Source of the DNA: Ochromonas danica
Taxonomy: Eukaryota; Sar; Chrysophyceae; Chromulinales; Chromulinaceae
DNA length: 64,000 nucleotides
Assembly (NCBI GenBank): GCA_015146655.1
Contig: VKHL01000105.1
Coordinates: 1-64,000 of the forward strand
Direction of reading: 5' to 3'
A program made the position numbers and the translations under genes. The notes under the pieces are model-generated. The model was not told the origin of the DNA. It saw only the letters and a list, made by a program, of their open reading frames with translations, and made no database searches. Below are positions 1 to 10,606 of the stretch, piece after piece (position 1 is the first letter of the stretch; each line of letters starts with the position of its first letter).

Positions 1-50
1 TGTTGGGATGGCCGCAAAGCTGCTTTTAAAGTTAGTCACTCCAATAGAAT

Positions 51-528
51 TCAGAGATTCTTCGGTTCTTCGGGCTTGGATGCTTGCTTTGAGGATCCAG
101 AGCACAGAACCACGACAACAATCTTCACATTTTCCATTGGAACACCGATCATGTCACGTGGAAACCGTCTCACAAACTCGCCATCCTTCCACTTGATTTC
201 AAAATCAGCATAACGAAGGCTTTTTTCTTCTACTTGTCGTTTGCCTCTATTTTGTGTTGCTTCTTGTTCAACTGCTTGCTCCAAACTCCAAAAAAGACTG
301 CCGGAATCATTCGCACAGTCCACAACAGTCTTGTTAATGGCAAGAATATCATCGAAGTCAGGAATTCATTCCATCAATCAATGGAACTGCAAGCACGAAA
401 TGTCCCAAATCTTCATTGTGTTCCTAACCGTGGCACTTCGATAATTCTATGGATGGGTGTTCCACTTCGATAATCTTCATTGTATTCGATGGACGTTGAA
501 TGGGTAGATCGAGTTCACAGATATCCAT
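51..528 (-). other. Unassigned open stretches downstream of the GH92 gene, possible small gene
   Basis: I do not recognise this. On the minus strand an ATG at 528 opens a reading frame of about 34 codons that closes near 426. A second, protein-like open stretch covers about 362 to 51 and ends in a Val-rich strand (KIVVVVLCSG) and a Lys/Pro tail. The two could be exons of one small gene, but I found no convincing donor/acceptor pair that joins the frames; an acceptor near 331 (aacaag) is the best guess. The end loosely recalls the last beta strand of PP2C phosphatases, too weakly to call. It may instead be 3' flanking sequence of the upstream gene or a decayed fragment. Confidence 0.2.
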
Positions 529-598
529 CACAATGGATCTTACAAAATAATTCTTACTCACATATTTGGTAAGCTAGGGAGAAATCTAACTAGCATAA

Positions 599-3500
599 CT
601 AAACAGTATATACTGAAGGCTTGCTTTCAGTTTGCAATGAGATAGAACTGAACTTGCTGCGAAGCCACAACCCCCAAGCACGGGCACAACCAGCACAATT
701 GGATATCCACATTTGGATTTTCCACCGTGAAGATACAGAGCCACTGTTTGGATTCGAAGCAGCACCCTCCACACCAGATTCAGCTGAAAGCAAAGTAATG
801 ACCACACGAAGCATGAAGGCGATCGTAAACACAGCTACCACCAACAGACCAACATAGCACACTATATCTACCAGGAGTTGGAGCTGGGATGATACACTTT
901 TGTCTTGACCTTGGGTCACTACGGAAGCATCATGCAGCATAGCTACAGAAGAAAGTCACCAACCAAAGAGAAATGAGAGACGAAGAGGATAATCAGAAGT
1001 AGACATTTTCAACTCACCTTTCTCCTTGCTTAGCTCTTTCTGTAAATGATCGATAAGTTCTTGCTGTTCATTTATAACTGATTGAAGCTTTTTCTTATCC
1101 TTTTCAGCAACAGATTGGGCTTGTTTTTCAGGTTGTTGCAACAGATGGGTCGGGGTGGCATGAATTGCTTGCAGGTCAGCCTTCACAGAATCTCCTTCCA
1201 TTACGAACTGAAGAATACCATCCCCCATCAGCCATGCATTATGAATAGAATGCTTCGTCAATTCTGTACCATTGAAAAGGACTTTCTTTACGTAGACATG
1301 ATCCTCTCCTGTCCCTTTCGCAAAAATGTCTAAATAACGCTCCCTTCCATCACTCACATAAACGGCATCTCCTGTGTTGGGAGTAGCACAAGAAGCAAAC
1401 CCAAAATCATTCTTTATACTACTTCTAACAATACGAACATGCTTGAATAATGGACTGCTCAAAATATAATCTGGTGTACCAGGAGTTACGGAGAAAAGGC
1501 CTAAAGCAGAAAGAACAAACCATGCACCTTGTTCTCCATTGTCTTCATCCCCTGCATAGAAGTCTTCACCAAATCCTCTTTTCAAAACCTCTCTCACTGT
1601 CCGTTGAGTAGTTTTTGGATCATCCAAGAGAGCAAACAGATAGAGAATATGATGAACAGGTTGATTGTTGTGTCCATACTGGCCCATAGCGAATGCTCTC
1701 ATCTCCGTCATCTCGTGAATCTCTTGATTGTAGCTTCCAACTTGGAAATTGCTGGGTGTGTCCAGCAATTCTTGCAGCTTCTTGAGAAGCTGGGCTTTCC
1801 CTCCATAGAGTGCAGCAAGACCACCATTGCAATCCAAGCCATCTTCCGTTCGCAAATGACCAAGCTGTTGTTCATCAATGGTAGCACAGGACACTGCATA
1901 TGGTGGGAAAGAATGATGCCAAGCATTTCCTTCCGTATATCCATTGCCCCATTCAATTGAGGACCAATGTCCAGAAAATCTCCCAGAGCGGTCTTTGGGT
2001 ACCATCAATCCTCTTCCACTATCAAACAGAGAATTAAATGCACGCACAGATCGCCGATGGAGTTCCACAGCTTTTCGATGAAGTTCTTTCTTTGCTTCTT
2101 CATCCAGACCAGGTAAGGTTTGTTCTAAATGAAGGAAAGCTTTTGAAGTTGAAAAATCTGCAAATCCATAGTCGAGTGTGCGACTGACAACTTCACCGCC
2201 AGATTCTACGGGCAAATAACCTCTATTTATATACTCTGACAAACCCTCCTTCCCTACTGCCCCACCAGCAAAAGGTGGACCTGCCTGGTAAGCCTAAAAT
2301 GACAGTAATCGTTGAAGTAAAGCAAAGATTTGAATACAAAGTCAAAGGGGTAACTGACATCTTTGGAAAGAGCATTAATTGCGACGGGTTTCTCGAAGCA
2401 TTGAACATCTTTAACTATAGCATCAGCAATCACAACATCTGCAAATGTTCCAACCATACAATTTCTGTAACCTGGACTTGCCCAAGATGGAAGCCATTCT
2501 CCCTCCTTGTAAGCATTCAGCCAGCCTTGCACGATATTGCCCAAATGATCAGGATAAGCCAGAGACAATAAAGGATAAACAGTGCGGAACGTATCCCAGA
2601 GACCATTATCAGTCACTAAGGGACCAGAAAAGACTCTTCCACTTCGATCATAAGGACTGTAGTGTTTAACATGCCCATTGTCATCCACTTCATCCAGTCT
2701 ACGCGGAAAAGTTAGCGCACGATACAAGCCAGTATAGAAAACTGTGAGATCTCGGAAACTATCACTTGAATCAGGACCAGAATCAAGCACATCGATTCGC
2801 TTCATTAATTGATTCCAAGTAGTTTTTGCCTTCTCATAGACCTCTTCAAAACTAAGATCTTGTAACTCTCTCCTCATATTTACCATAACCTGGTCATGAC
2901 TGATTAATGAAGTAGCCATACGAACTGTTACAACAGAAGCATCGCGTGGGTATTTAAAACACAGCATATCTTCAGCTTGATGCACTGCAATAGCTTCTTT
3001 CGACTCGGCTCGTATTTTCAATCCAAAGTTATGAACAATCATACGATCACTGTTAACTTGAGTGCTCTCACCCACTATATAGCAACCTCCATTGTTAGAG
3101 GATTGATGATCAGTCCAACGAGCACTAGCAAAACAGATATGCTTTTCGCCATGATTATGTGATGAAGGAAAAGTGATCTTGACCATGGCTCCATGATCTG
3201 TAGGTGCAAGCTGGATGCGGATATTGAATGGAGCTACCGTGGCATCAAAACTATAGGGCTTAATGGAAGCACCTCGAGGTTCCCAAAAATGTCTGGGTGA
3301 ATGGCTTATATCTCCAATCTGAGGAGTGAAATGAAAATAACCCCAATCACCAATCCAAGGAGATGGTTGATGAGTACAACGCATCCAAGTCAAAGTGTGA
3401 TCACTTCCAAAGAACCACCATGATCCTGTAAATCGATTACGATCTTTTGTTTGAGGTGCCCAATGATTAAAACCCCATGGCAAACCTACTAATGGTAAGG

Positions 3501-3645
3501 TATTCCCTGTGGAAAACTTCCCACCATCAGTAAAAGATCCTGCTAAGAGGTTAGGAAATTCCTCTGGATGAAGAATAGAGTCTAAGACCGCTAGACTAGA
3601 GAAACTGATGATGAAAAAGAAGATAAGGTAGTGGTAATTCATCAT
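599..3645 (-). CDS. Glycoside hydrolase family 92 exo-alpha-mannosidase with C-terminal membrane anchor
   Basis: A 968-residue calcium-dependent alpha-mannosidase-like enzyme predicted to act on mannosyl glycans in the secretory pathway or at the cell surface. Exons are 3645-2359, 2293-1018 and 942-599; both introns (65 and 75 nt) are GT-AG. The first splice restores the GH92 block KDAYQAGPPFAG before GKEGLSEYI. The start gives a clear signal peptide (MMNYHYLIFFFIISFSS). Family blocks follow: TLPLVGLPWGFN, THQPSPWIGDWG, a central GYTEGNAWHH, then GHNNQPVHH and AGDEDNGEQGAW. After a coiled linker (about 810-850) exon 3 adds one membrane span, VDIVCYVGLLVVAVF, and a short Cys/Trp-containing tail, so the enzyme is probably a type I membrane protein. 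A single-exon paralogue lies at 24379-26997. Family assignment is firm; substrate linkage is not readable here. Confidence 0.92.
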
Positions 3646-4307
3646 TCGGAACGGTCTAATCTAGTGATCTAGTCTATGGCGGAACAGCTCTCTGGATTGG
3701 ATTTCCCACGCAAAACCCAACACCTGGAACAGCTCCACACCATTAACCAGGCAAGATGGAAGTGATCTAACATGTACTATAACTTATCGCTATAACAATG
3801 CAGTTGAAGATTGATTCGATGATTCATCTTATCTAATTACTAAATCATATCTTAAAATCAGCACACATCAATTTAAAGAACTTTCAAATTCACTGTTCAC
3901 TTATCCTATTATGAAAGGTCCAATATCAGTGAAGAGAGTTTATGCCGCACCACCAAAAATATGCTTAATGGAACACCGCGAATAGCACACAGAGTAAAGA
4001 TCGCATGGTGCAGAGTTGTTCCGAGTAGTGCGCAAGGCTGCTGGTGCCACCATCTCCACAGGCTAAATAAGAAGTCGTAGAAACAATCACAACAGCCAAC
4101 AGAGGAAGGAGCAATAACTACCAAATAGTACATGGATAGAGAGAGAGAGAGAGAGAGCACAGATGGTAAACACTGAATAAAAGTACTGGATTAATAGTAC
4201 TTCGAAATAAATGACCACAAGCCTACATAACTAAGGATGATAAGGATTGAAAGAAAGTCATCATAACGATAAGGATAGCACATTTCAGCAGGACAACAAC
4301 ACAATGG
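3646..4307. other. Intergenic region, GH92 promoter side and histidine kinase 3' side
   Basis: No gene supported. It separates two minus-strand genes and should hold the GH92 promoter and the kinase 3' end. A perfect (GA) microsatellite lies at about 4139-4158. The open frame 3909-4160 on the minus strand begins inside that repeat (Ser/Leu alternation) and has no family resemblance. Confidence 0.5.
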
Positions 4308-6835
4308 TTACACACAACAAGAGGACTTCCTAACTTGTTCGAAGGTTCGATAAAAAGTTTCCAAAGTAAAAGGCTTAGTTATAAAGCCATCCATACCCAG
4401 TCTGATCGCTTCAGAAGCGGTGACGGCATCTGAGTTAGCTGACACACCAATGACAAGGTGATGTACAGGTTCCGAAGGAGCCTTCAGACTGCCAGGCGAA
4501 TTCAAATCAAACAATGAGGGGTGCTGATTAATCATCGACAACCACACACCCTGCATTTCCATTCTGCGGAGTCTTTTGATCGTTTCAAGGCCATCCATTA
4601 CAGGCATTTGTAAATCTAGCAGAATGACCGTGAAACTCCCATGAAGAGGCATTGGATTAATCGCATTCATTCTTTCAATGACCACTTTCAACGCCTCAGC
4701 ACCATTTGTTGCAGTAGTTACATTATGTTTCTGACGTCGGAGCATCATGGAAGTCATTTTTATAATAGCAGGAGAGTCGTCTACCAAAAGGATATCCAGC
4801 ACTTCAGTACTTGTGGAATGTACGGAGAGTCTGATCGCTGGTGAGCTCGGTAGTTTCTGGACGAATATATCAGGTGAATCTAAATTCTTTCCATCCTTAG
4901 AGCTCATCAAAAAGGCATCACCAAGATCAGTAGAACGAGAATCACTAGGAACACCATTGCAAGGATCATGGAGAGAAAGTAAAGTATCCAAATCTTGTCG
5001 ATTCACAAGATAATCTTCATTTGTGGCTTTCGTCTCAACAAATTGTGTCGACCCCTCCAAGAATTGCATCCCTGTATCATTTTCACCCATACAGAAACTG
5101 ATATCCGGACGATAAGGAATTTCAAACCAAAAAAGAGATCCTTCCAGTCCATCTCTCCGTTTCATTACTCCACACTTTCCTTCAAGCGCTTCGATACGCT
5201 TCGCCAGCGAAAAAAGGCCCAATCCAGTTCCACCAGCAAGCCTTTGAGCTTGCTTGAAAGGTGAGAAGAGGGCAGCCATTGCCTCTTCAGACAGGCCAAT
5301 GCCATGATCCTCAACCTCAAAGCGAAACATCATGTCCAAGTCAGCAGTGGCAGCCAGGGTATCGAAAAAGTCATCTTTACTGCAATCACTTGAAATGAAA
5401 ATCGCGTCGTGAGCCGATTCACTAGATCGCCTGGTCCTTCTAAGAGACATGCCAACTGTAACCTCTCCTTCGTTCGAATACTTGACAGCATTGCTCAACA
5501 GACACAGAAGATTCTCTTGAAGCCATTGCTTATCGGTAATAATATGCGAGCATATAGAGAAAGGAATAGGCAGCACGCGGACTGGAATACGTTGCTGTAT
5601 GTCTCTCATGCAGTTGAGAGGAAGTGCCAGTGCTTCGATTAGATTCACCGTCTCAAACTTTGGAACTAGTTTCAGTCCTTTACTAGCTTTCGTATAGTCA
5701 ATACAACGGTTGATAGTCATCAACATAAATGAGTTGGCGTTTTTCATGTTGGAGATGCAGCTGTCAACCGTGACCAGATGTTCTTGGACATCTGCATGGA
5801 AAAGAATATTCTTTCCTTTCTTTTCTCTCGCATCAGCGACAACCTGCTCAATCACCTCCATCCCGCTAACAAAAGATGATAAAGGCTGTAGTATTTCGAG
5901 ACCAGTAAGAAGAGGAGAGGGAATAATCAGAAAAGAGGACGTACCGTCTTTAGATCATGAGCCACATTAGCAATCATATGACGCAATTCTTGTGCATTTG
6001 CTTCATCGGCTGCCCGCTCCTTCTCTTTCAGAGTTTCTTGCAGCTTCTTATAGGTGAAGAAGAGGAAGAAGTTAAGCCGACGAACTTCGGCAAGGATTAC
6101 CAAGCTGCCAAGTCCATAGTACACCACTGGAATTATAGAGCTGTACAGTGCACCATAGGCAATACAGAATATGAGACTGCCCATAGCCACACTCCAAAGA
6201 AGTAACGTGCTGCCAAAATGTGCTCCCCGCACGGCAACACAGTACAAGAAAGGCATTAGCATAAGCAATATGGCGGACTCGGTTGGCACGGAGGCACTTT
6301 CAGCAGCAGGATTGCACTTAAATGTGCCACCGATATTTACATGATCAGGGCACGTTCCTCCCATCGTTTTGGCTAAAAGGCGATAGCCGACAAGCACTTC
6401 CATAGCCAAGAAAACGCTCAATTGGAACTTGTACAAAAAGTGACGATCTTGCACAGAAAGAGAACCTGAGTAGGATATCTTGTGACGATGGTCCAAGTAC
6501 ACTTTCCAAGACGAGATATTAAGAGCTAGCAGCCAAGCGACTACAATTGCCCAATGGATCCAATCGCTTGCAGTCTCACAATAACGAACATTGAGACCCA
6601 ATATGACAAAAAAGGGAACCGATAAAACTATTAGATAGGCATTAAAAGCTAATAGAGCAGAGAGAGATTGGTTAATATGATTATATTGATCATAATCTTT
6701 ACGTAACTTGGAATCAGAAAGCATAAAGAAGATGTTGACGTTCTCCTGGAGACGGTGATCAATTTCCAGGGAAGAAGCAATTTCAACATCTGCCCAATGC
6801 ACCGAAGAATCTATACCTCCTTCTTTATGAGCCAT
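4308..6835 (-). CDS. Membrane-bound hybrid sensor histidine kinase with receiver domain
   Basis: An 822-residue hybrid histidine kinase. Exons are 6835-5945 and 5885-4308; the 59-nt intron cuts the H-box so that splicing gives AHDLKT joined to PLSSFVSG, the expected HisKA sequence with the phospho-acceptor His near residue 293. The N-terminal third has about six to seven hydrophobic spans (residues 60-270) and no sensor domain I can name, followed by a short coiled coil (LKEKERAADEANAQ). HATPase_c motifs follow: N-box SNAVKYSNEG (about 428), DHGIGLSEE (about 490) and GGTGLGLFSLAK (about 515). The C-terminal receiver starts at ILLVDDSPAI (about 660), has phospho-acceptor Asp in LLDLQMPVMDG and the conserved Lys in GFITKPF. 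It probably passes phosphate from its receiver to a phosphotransfer protein elsewhere. The stimulus is unknown. Confidence 0.93.
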
Positions 6836-7232
6836 TTATTGTGATTTAATGAAGTAAATAGTAAAGCATTAGTTGATGGAGTCAGTGAGAACTGATTGCG
6901 TCAGACGGTTTGTTGATGGAAATGAAAGAAGGCTCGCTTCTGTGACTTCACTTCGCCGTACTCTGAATATGCGATCTTTCCCTGTTGGCTTTTGGAGTTT
7001 TCAGAACGAAATTCCTGCTGAGGAAACCCTCTGAAACCCCAACAAAGTGATTCGGAACTGATATTTGCTCAAACCCAAACCCTCATGTTTGAAGTAGAAA
7101 AACGGAACTCGGAAATGGAAGTTTGATCTAGTCTCCAGATCTAATGATCTAATCTAGCTATCTAGGTTTCTAGCTCTGTATCTAGGTATCTAGCCCTCCC
7201 AAAGGTTGTTTCGTTGTTTCGATTGGCCCCGA
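6836..7232. promoter_or_regulatory. Divergent intergenic region between histidine kinase and ATP23
   Basis: About 400 bp between the two starts, so it must hold both promoters. A cluster of short near-repeats (tctagn steps: ctagtctccagatctaatgatc and following) lies at about 7120-7190. No factor-binding site can be named. Confidence 0.35.
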
Positions 7233-8143
7233 ATGAAATTAGACAGAACAGAGGAGAAGATGAGTGAATCAAAGAAAGAAGACGAGGTCACTTTTTCTAA
7301 AGCACGCAAACAGTGTGAAGAGAACCTTGTCACGGTTTTGAAAGACACTCCCAAGGTGGCTGAACTTCTGAACAAGATAGAAGAAATGGGCTGCAAGCTC
7401 CCTAAAGACTTCTTCGCCTGTCGGTAAGGCTCTCTTTCTTTCCTTCCTCTTTTTAGTAGCGATGATTGACCTGAGAGATCGATCTTCTCTGTAGGCCATG
7501 TGAAGGGTTGATATCTGGAGGGTTTGGCTTGAAGTCTGTCTCAGAGGGCGACAACACAGTGCTTCAACCTCAGGTAAATGATAGTGACAGTGGCTGTGTT
7601 TTGTGATGCTTCACTAATCAAGGCTGTTATGTGTTTTCGTCTTGCGAAGGTTATCTTGTGCGAGAATACCCCTGGTGCTCTATTTCCCAGCACTGTCATA
7701 CATGAGTTGGTAAGTGCCCTGCATGGACCAGCATGTCTCGCTTTCAGTGACCAAAGTTTGCATTTTCTTCACCATAGGTTCATGCTTATGATGTCTGTCG
7801 TGCGAAGATGAACTTCGATAATTGCTTACAACATGCCTGCACTGAGGTGCGCGCGTCAACCTTGAGTGGTGAATGTGACATGCTCCAGGAGGTTGCACGA
7901 GGAAACTTAAAACTATATGGTGGCCATCCAGCGTGTGTCAGTCGGCGAGCCACTTTGTCGGTGTCGATGAACCCTCGTTGCAAAGTAAGTGACCTTTTCC
8001 TTTCCTTCAGCCTCAATCTCAACCGTGACTCATTAACTTTGACTCCTGGGACTTTGACTCAACAGGATGTCGCTGAAGAAGCAGTTAAATCTGCCATGGT
8101 GAAATGCTATCCTGACCGATCTCCATGGAAAAAAGAAGACTAA
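7233..8143 (+). CDS. ATP23: Mitochondrial inner membrane metalloprotease ATP23
   Basis: Homologue of ATP23 (human ATP23/XRCC6BP1), the intermembrane-space zinc protease that processes ATP synthase subunit 6 in yeast and aids its assembly. Five exons: 7233-7423, 7495-7573, 7650-7709, 7778-7984 and 8066-8143, giving 204 residues; introns are 68-81 nt, all GT-AG. Evidence is the exact family order: FFACRPCEG with GGF after it, the zinc-binding HELVH (spliced as HEL|VH across intron 3), HAYDVCRAKM, NCLQHACTEVRASTLSGEC, then HPACVSRRA. The Cys-rich positions of the family are kept. The start at 7233 is the first ATG; 7260 (MSESKKEDE) is nearly as likely. No classical presequence, as usual for this family, whose import uses the Cys-dependent intermembrane-space route. 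Confidence 0.93.
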
Positions 8144-8332
8144 ATGGCGTGTAGGAGATACTGTAGTATAGGATACGATAGTCAGTGCTGTTAATCAATG
8201 ATAGCTGTTGTAATGCAGAGATAAAGACTAGTAATTGAATACAAGTCAAGAAAGGGTAAGAGTTACTGTGGTAGCAGCAGAGTAGGTAGACAAAGTGTAA
8301 TGTTATCAGCAAATACTGAAAAGCGAAAACAG

Positions 8333-8752
8333 CTAGACAAGCTTGTTCAGTTCTCCTTCAATCTCACTTCGACATTGAAGAAACTCTCGAGTGAAAATTT
8401 CAGCTTTTTCTCTTCTTCTAGGGTCTTCATTTTGTCGTTCATGTTCAAAGATGGCCAAATCTTGTTCAATTTGCTGTAGAGCTGTCATGCATTCCAGAAT
8501 TGAATGAATCTCACGGAAATGCTGCTCTTCCTCTGATAGTTGATCTAATTCTCTATCTTTGATATCATTTATATCATGTGAGTCAAGAAGATAATTGTAG
8601 ATTTCTCTCAACTCATTCACTTTCTCCACCACACCTTCCTTGAGGACCATTCTCTTCATGGACAGTCGTTGAAAGGTCATACCATGCATGAAAGATGATA
8701 CCATGCTAATCAATGCTAGTCCTAAGGCAATATAAAGCATGATAAAATTCAT
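8333..8752 (-). CDS. Small signal-anchored coiled-coil protein, unknown
   Basis: A 139-residue protein I do not recognise. The open frame runs further up to 8824, but 8752 is the first ATG. An uncleaved signal-anchor (NFIMLYIALGLALISMVSSF) is followed by about 110 mostly charged helical residues with coiled-coil character (EKVNELREIYNYLL, QLSEEEQHFREIHSIL) ending in EGELNKLV. It probably exposes a helical domain on one side of an internal membrane. It is divergent to the gene at 8934, with 181 bp between starts, and convergent with ATP23. The absence of low-complexity sequence and good frame integrity argue that it is a real gene. Confidence 0.6.
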   Translation of the reverse strand: MNFIMLYIALGLALISMVSSFMHGMTFQRLSMKRMVLKEGVVEKVNELREIYNYLLDSHDINDIKDRELDQLSEEEQHFREIHSILECMTALQQIEQDLAIFEHERQNEDPRRREKAEIFTREFLQCRSEIEGELNKLV

Positions 8753-8933
8753 CTTCTTTTGAAACAATGCAACGTCAGAAGAAATAGACGAAAAGTTCTC
8801 ATCCTTCTCCCCATTGCATACCAAACCACACCAACAAGGACCAAATCTCCAACCGGTCAGAATCTGGCCTTCTCTCTGTCATGGGGGACTGTGTATGGTG
8901 GGACACACTCACCACAGTCAGCAGTCATTAGTA

Positions 8934-9500
8934 ATGAGATATATGATGATCGTCATCATGCTATTGATTCTAAGTGTTCTTCTTGTTGTATCAGTTGAAG
9001 ACTCTTCCTTCTCCATACTGGCATCAGACAGAAAAAATAGTAGAAAATTCATTACTCCAGAGGAATTTGATGTCTTCTTGACAGATTTGCAAGGGGAGGA
9101 AATGAAAAAGATTGCGAATGTATTAAAAGTGGGTTATAATCTTCCTATGCCCAAGCAACACAAAGCTACCTTCCCTGTGGCAGGCATTCTCTATGGGGAA
9201 TATGGTCGTCCAATCTTCCCATTGGAAGTGCAACACTTGCAAACTACCATCCAAACTCTTTTCGTCTATGACTCCACATGTCCCTATATCTATCTTAGCG
9301 CTAGCACCTTGGCAGCTCTAAATATTGTTGACTTAGTTCTTCCATCGATGAATATCGTGATTCATGGCATGACTCTTCCTGTACACCCCTCCACTGGCCA
9401 CTTCAAGGATATCAACGTCCTCGGACAATCTTTCCTAACTCATCACCATGCAGACCTTATGCTAAGGTCCAAGGATGGAGTGGCTTACATGATTGCTTAG
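8934..9500 (+). CDS. Membrane-anchored protein with retropepsin-like domain
   Basis: A 188-residue single-exon host gene. The start at 8934 puts a strong signal-anchor first (MMIVIMLLILSVLLVVSV). Residues about 80-188 look like a single-domain retropepsin-like fold: a beta strand leading to FVYDSTCPYIYLSASTLAALNI, a central IHGMTLPVHPS strand and a late DINVLGQSFLTHH block that corresponds to the family's conserved INxLGxxFL. The active-site triplet reads D113-S-T rather than the usual D-T/S-G, so activity is uncertain. No reverse transcriptase, integrase, terminal repeats or nucleocapsid motif lies nearby, so I read it as a host gene, not part of an element. Fold assignment is inferred from motif spacing only. 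Confidence 0.55.
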   Translation: MRYMMIVIMLLILSVLLVVSVEDSSFSILASDRKNSRKFITPEEFDVFLTDLQGEEMKKIANVLKVGYNLPMPKQHKATFPVAGILYGEYGRPIFPLEVQHLQTTIQTLFVYDSTCPYIYLSASTLAALNIVDLVLPSMNIVIHGMTLPVHPSTGHFKDINVLGQSFLTHHHADLMLRSKDGVAYMIA

Positions 9501-9641
9501 TCATGTCATGTGAAACCTTCATCTTCTCTAGAAGCTGCTCGCAATGCCTCTGCATGATCAACATGACAGAATCCAACATTAATACAATTCGTTAGCCTAT
9601 AAGTTTTCTTATTATTATTGTTATCATTATCATTATCATTA

Positions 9642-10480
9642 TCATTCAGTTGGACTGATAGAGCGCAAGTCGGGAGGAGGAAGAGAACGTTGTGCATCAA
9701 ACGGAAGCGAAGAACTGAACTTAAAAGCGGCAAAGAGCTCCAATACGACCAGAATAGCAACACCAGTCCATGTTATAGATTTAACAAGTTCCAATATCTT
9801 GGGAGTTTCCCCAACAGGTGTTGGTGCAAGATATTCTTGGACTTTACTCTGAATCCACTCGATTGGCCCCTCTTTCGAGTTTCTCCCTCGCCTCTGTTTG
9901 CGACGAGTCTCTCGCGTAGTTGAAATACTTGGAGGTGAAGATGTAAAGGCTGTCTGTGTGGTTAGAGGCGTGGGAGCTGGAGGAGGAGCAACTCTAACAG
10001 GCCTTCCAGAATCATCCACGGCCACTTCATCATGCGGAAGATCATCATTCGAAACGAACCCATCAATTTCATCTGGGCTCTTTTTGCCACTCTAATGAAC
10101 AAGTATACAGAGACAGAGACAGACAGTGGCAGAGACAGAGATGTTTGGTCAGTTCGAGGCAGATAGGTTTGGTGGGAGAATGAAGAACCTTCCGACTGGA
10201 GCGCTTTGCTCGACCTCTCCGTCTCTCACTATAGTCAGGTAAGTACACAGTTTAGCACTTCATTAGAGCATAATATAGTTTGATTAGGCAAGAATAGGGA
10301 GACATACCCGGTAGAATTGTCATCCATATCCGGTTTAGAAGATTGCAGAGTCATTGACCTGCTTAGATGCCCGATTCTATTGGCAATACAAGGATAGCAT
10401 CTAGCAGGATGGAAAGCATAGACTGCAGTCAACACTGCCAAGAGACACAATCCCCAGATTCCCTTCAATCGTCCTCGCAT
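9642..10480 (-). CDS. Plastid-targeted single-span membrane protein, unknown
   Basis: Exons 10480-10308 and 10089-9642 give 206 residues. The 218-nt intron carries a (GACAGA)-rich run at about 10107-10140 and is the longest modelled here. The leader is a clean signal peptide (GIWGLCLLAVLTAVYA) followed directly by F23 in FHPARC, the Phe-first motif of bipartite plastid presequences in red-lineage complex algae; the next 40 residues are Ser/Arg-rich as in transit peptides. The mature part has an acidic stretch (SPDEIDGF), a Pro/Thr-rich linker, a basic cluster (RETRRKQRRGRN), a short helix (PIEWIQSKVQEYL) and one membrane span near the C-terminus (WTGVAILVVLELFAAF). Probably a thylakoid or envelope protein. 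I know no named family. Confidence 0.72.
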
Positions 10481-10606
10481 CGCCTTTTGGCCACCCTCTG
10501 TGAGCAATGAACCTGTTTCTCGACAGCCAAAAAACAGCTTTTCGTCGGAGTTAACTTATGAAGAGAATGGATGATGATTGAACAAAAGCGTTAGAGAATT
10601 GAACGG

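Noticed and set aside
3909-4160. 83-codon minus-strand open frame
   Set aside because: Starts within a GA microsatellite and has no domain, signal or conserved texture.
8934-9500. Fragment of an LTR retroelement
   Set aside because: Only a protease-like domain is present, with its own anchor; no other element part or terminal repeat lies nearby.
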